Below, one piece after another: positions 63,465 through 64,000 of a stretch of DNA of 64,000 nt (position 1 is the stretch's first letter; each line of letters begins with the position of its first letter). Under the pieces are notes generated by a model that saw only the letters and a program-made list of their open reading frames with translations, had not been told where the DNA came from and did no database searches. The stretch lies in contig NZ_CP117229.1 in NCBI RefSeq assembly GCF_028596125.1, positions 1,038,001 through 1,102,000 of the forward strand. Direction: 5' to 3'. The position numbers and the translations under genes are program-made. This DNA comes from Listeria innocua (lineage in GTDB: Bacteria; Bacillota; Bacilli; Lactobacillales; Listeriaceae).

Positions 63465-64000
63465 ATGATTTTAAAAACGAATTTATTCGGCCATACATAC
63501 CAGTTCAAATCCATCACTGATGTGTTGGCAAAAGCAAACGAAGAAAAATCGGGCGACCGTTTAGCCGGAGTTGCTGCTGAATCTGCAGAAGAACGTGTAG
63601 CTGCCAAAGTGGTGCTTTCTAAAATGACGCTTGGAGATTTACGTAATAATCCGGTTGTCCCATATGAAACAGATGAGGTAACCCGTATTATTCAAGACCA
63701 AGTAAATGAACGTATCCATGATTCCATTAAAAACTGGACAGTGGAAGAATTACGGGAATGGATTTTAGACCATAAAACAACAGATGCTGACATTAAACGT
63801 GTTGCACGCGGCCTAACATCAGAAATTATTGCTGCTGTTACAAAATTAATGTCCAACCTAGATTTAATTTATGGAGCGAAAAAAATTCGTGTTATCGCAC
63901 ATGCGAACACAACAATCGGTCTTCCAGGAACTTTCTCCGCTAGACTACAACCAAACCATCCAACTGATGATCCTGATGGTATCCTTGCTTCTTTAATGGA
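63465..64000 (+). CDS. eutB: EutB, ethanolamine ammonia-lyase large subunit, cut by window end
   Basis: First 178 residues of the adenosylcobalamin-dependent lyase that splits ethanolamine to acetaldehyde and ammonia. LKTNLFGHTYQFKSITDVLAKANEEKSGD and GVAAESAEERVAAK are the standard N-terminal features. ATG behind GAGAGGAGG. The frame is open to the window edge. Confidence 0.95.
   Translation, partial: MILKTNLFGHTYQFKSITDVLAKANEEKSGDRLAGVAAESAEERVAAKVVLSKMTLGDLRNNPVVPYETDEVTRIIQDQVNERIHDSIKNWTVEELREWILDHKTTDADIKRVARGLTSEIIAAVTKLMSNLDLIYGAKKIRVIAHANTTIGLPGTFSARLQPNHPTDDPDGILASLM

Noticed and set aside
1..64000. tRNA or rRNA genes, insertion sequences, transposases
   Set aside because: None recognised on either strand by reading; no transposase-like protein among the open frames.

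Overview
The window is low-GC Firmicute DNA. Gene content and order match the Listeria chromosome, most likely L. monocytogenes or a close relative. The evidence is a wall teichoic acid locus next to galU, then pncB-nadE-guaA, an LPXTG internalin, a divergent second ClpP, and the Listeria-type pdu-cob-eut island with two B12 riboswitch RNAs. The species call rests on remembered gene order, not on a database search.

Layout. 1-9700: cell-envelope genes. These are CDP-glycerol phosphotransferases, GalU on the minus strand, the CDP-ribitol pair TarI-TarJ, a family 2 glycosyltransferase, two further TagB-like transferases and TagD. No rhamnose (rml) genes lie between galU and tarI. 9738-14535: NAD salvage (pncB, nadE), a small monooxygenase-fold protein, an orphan PTS EIIB protein and guaA. 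14540-21650: accessory DNA at the guaA 3' end. It holds an unidentified AT-rich gene, a probably 5'-truncated gene, a type VII LXG toxin cassette (two small helper proteins, the toxin, three related putative immunity genes), gene remnants and an orphan EF-Tu-domain-3-like protein. 21800-33960: small housekeeping and stress genes, a MerR-GNAT-hydrolase operon divergent from a Fur-box-controlled ABC exporter pair, an internalin, clpP1 and a precorrin-2 dehydrogenase-like protein.

34083-57875 is a B12-dependent 1,2-propanediol microcompartment island. pduS-T and pduU-V come first, followed by adenosylcobalamin lower-ligand assembly genes (putative cblS, then cobU, cobS, cobC). Next is the regulator pocR on the minus strand, overlapped by a riboswitch-controlled antisense RNA. 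The main operon is pduABCDEGHKJL-eutJ-pduMNOPQ-pduF-ackA-cobD-pduX. The encoded pathway imports propanediol (PduF), dehydrates it in the shell (PduCDE, reactivated by PduGH), oxidises it (PduP, PduL, AckA) or reduces it (PduQ), and regenerates and assembles the cofactor (PduS, PduO, Cob proteins, PduX).

57876-64000 starts the ethanolamine system: a second B12 riboswitch on a noncoding RNA (Rli55-type), eutG, the two-component antitermination pair eutV-eutW, eutA and the start of eutB. I can draw EutV-type paired hairpins with hexaloops (A at 1, G at 4 in most) in the Rli55 RNA and before eutG, eutV and eutA. In the last three the second hairpin overlaps the 5' side of a terminator.

The best candidates for new biology are: a TG(T/C)AA(G/A)CG element at about the same distance from the -10 of the pduS, pocR and Rli55 promoters and one helical turn further away at pduA; a cre-like site at the antisense-RNA promoter; the LXG cassette with an unidentified toxin tip and three divergent immunity paralogues; a 35-codon ORF between a Fur box and an ABC exporter; and the unidentified gene behind guaA.
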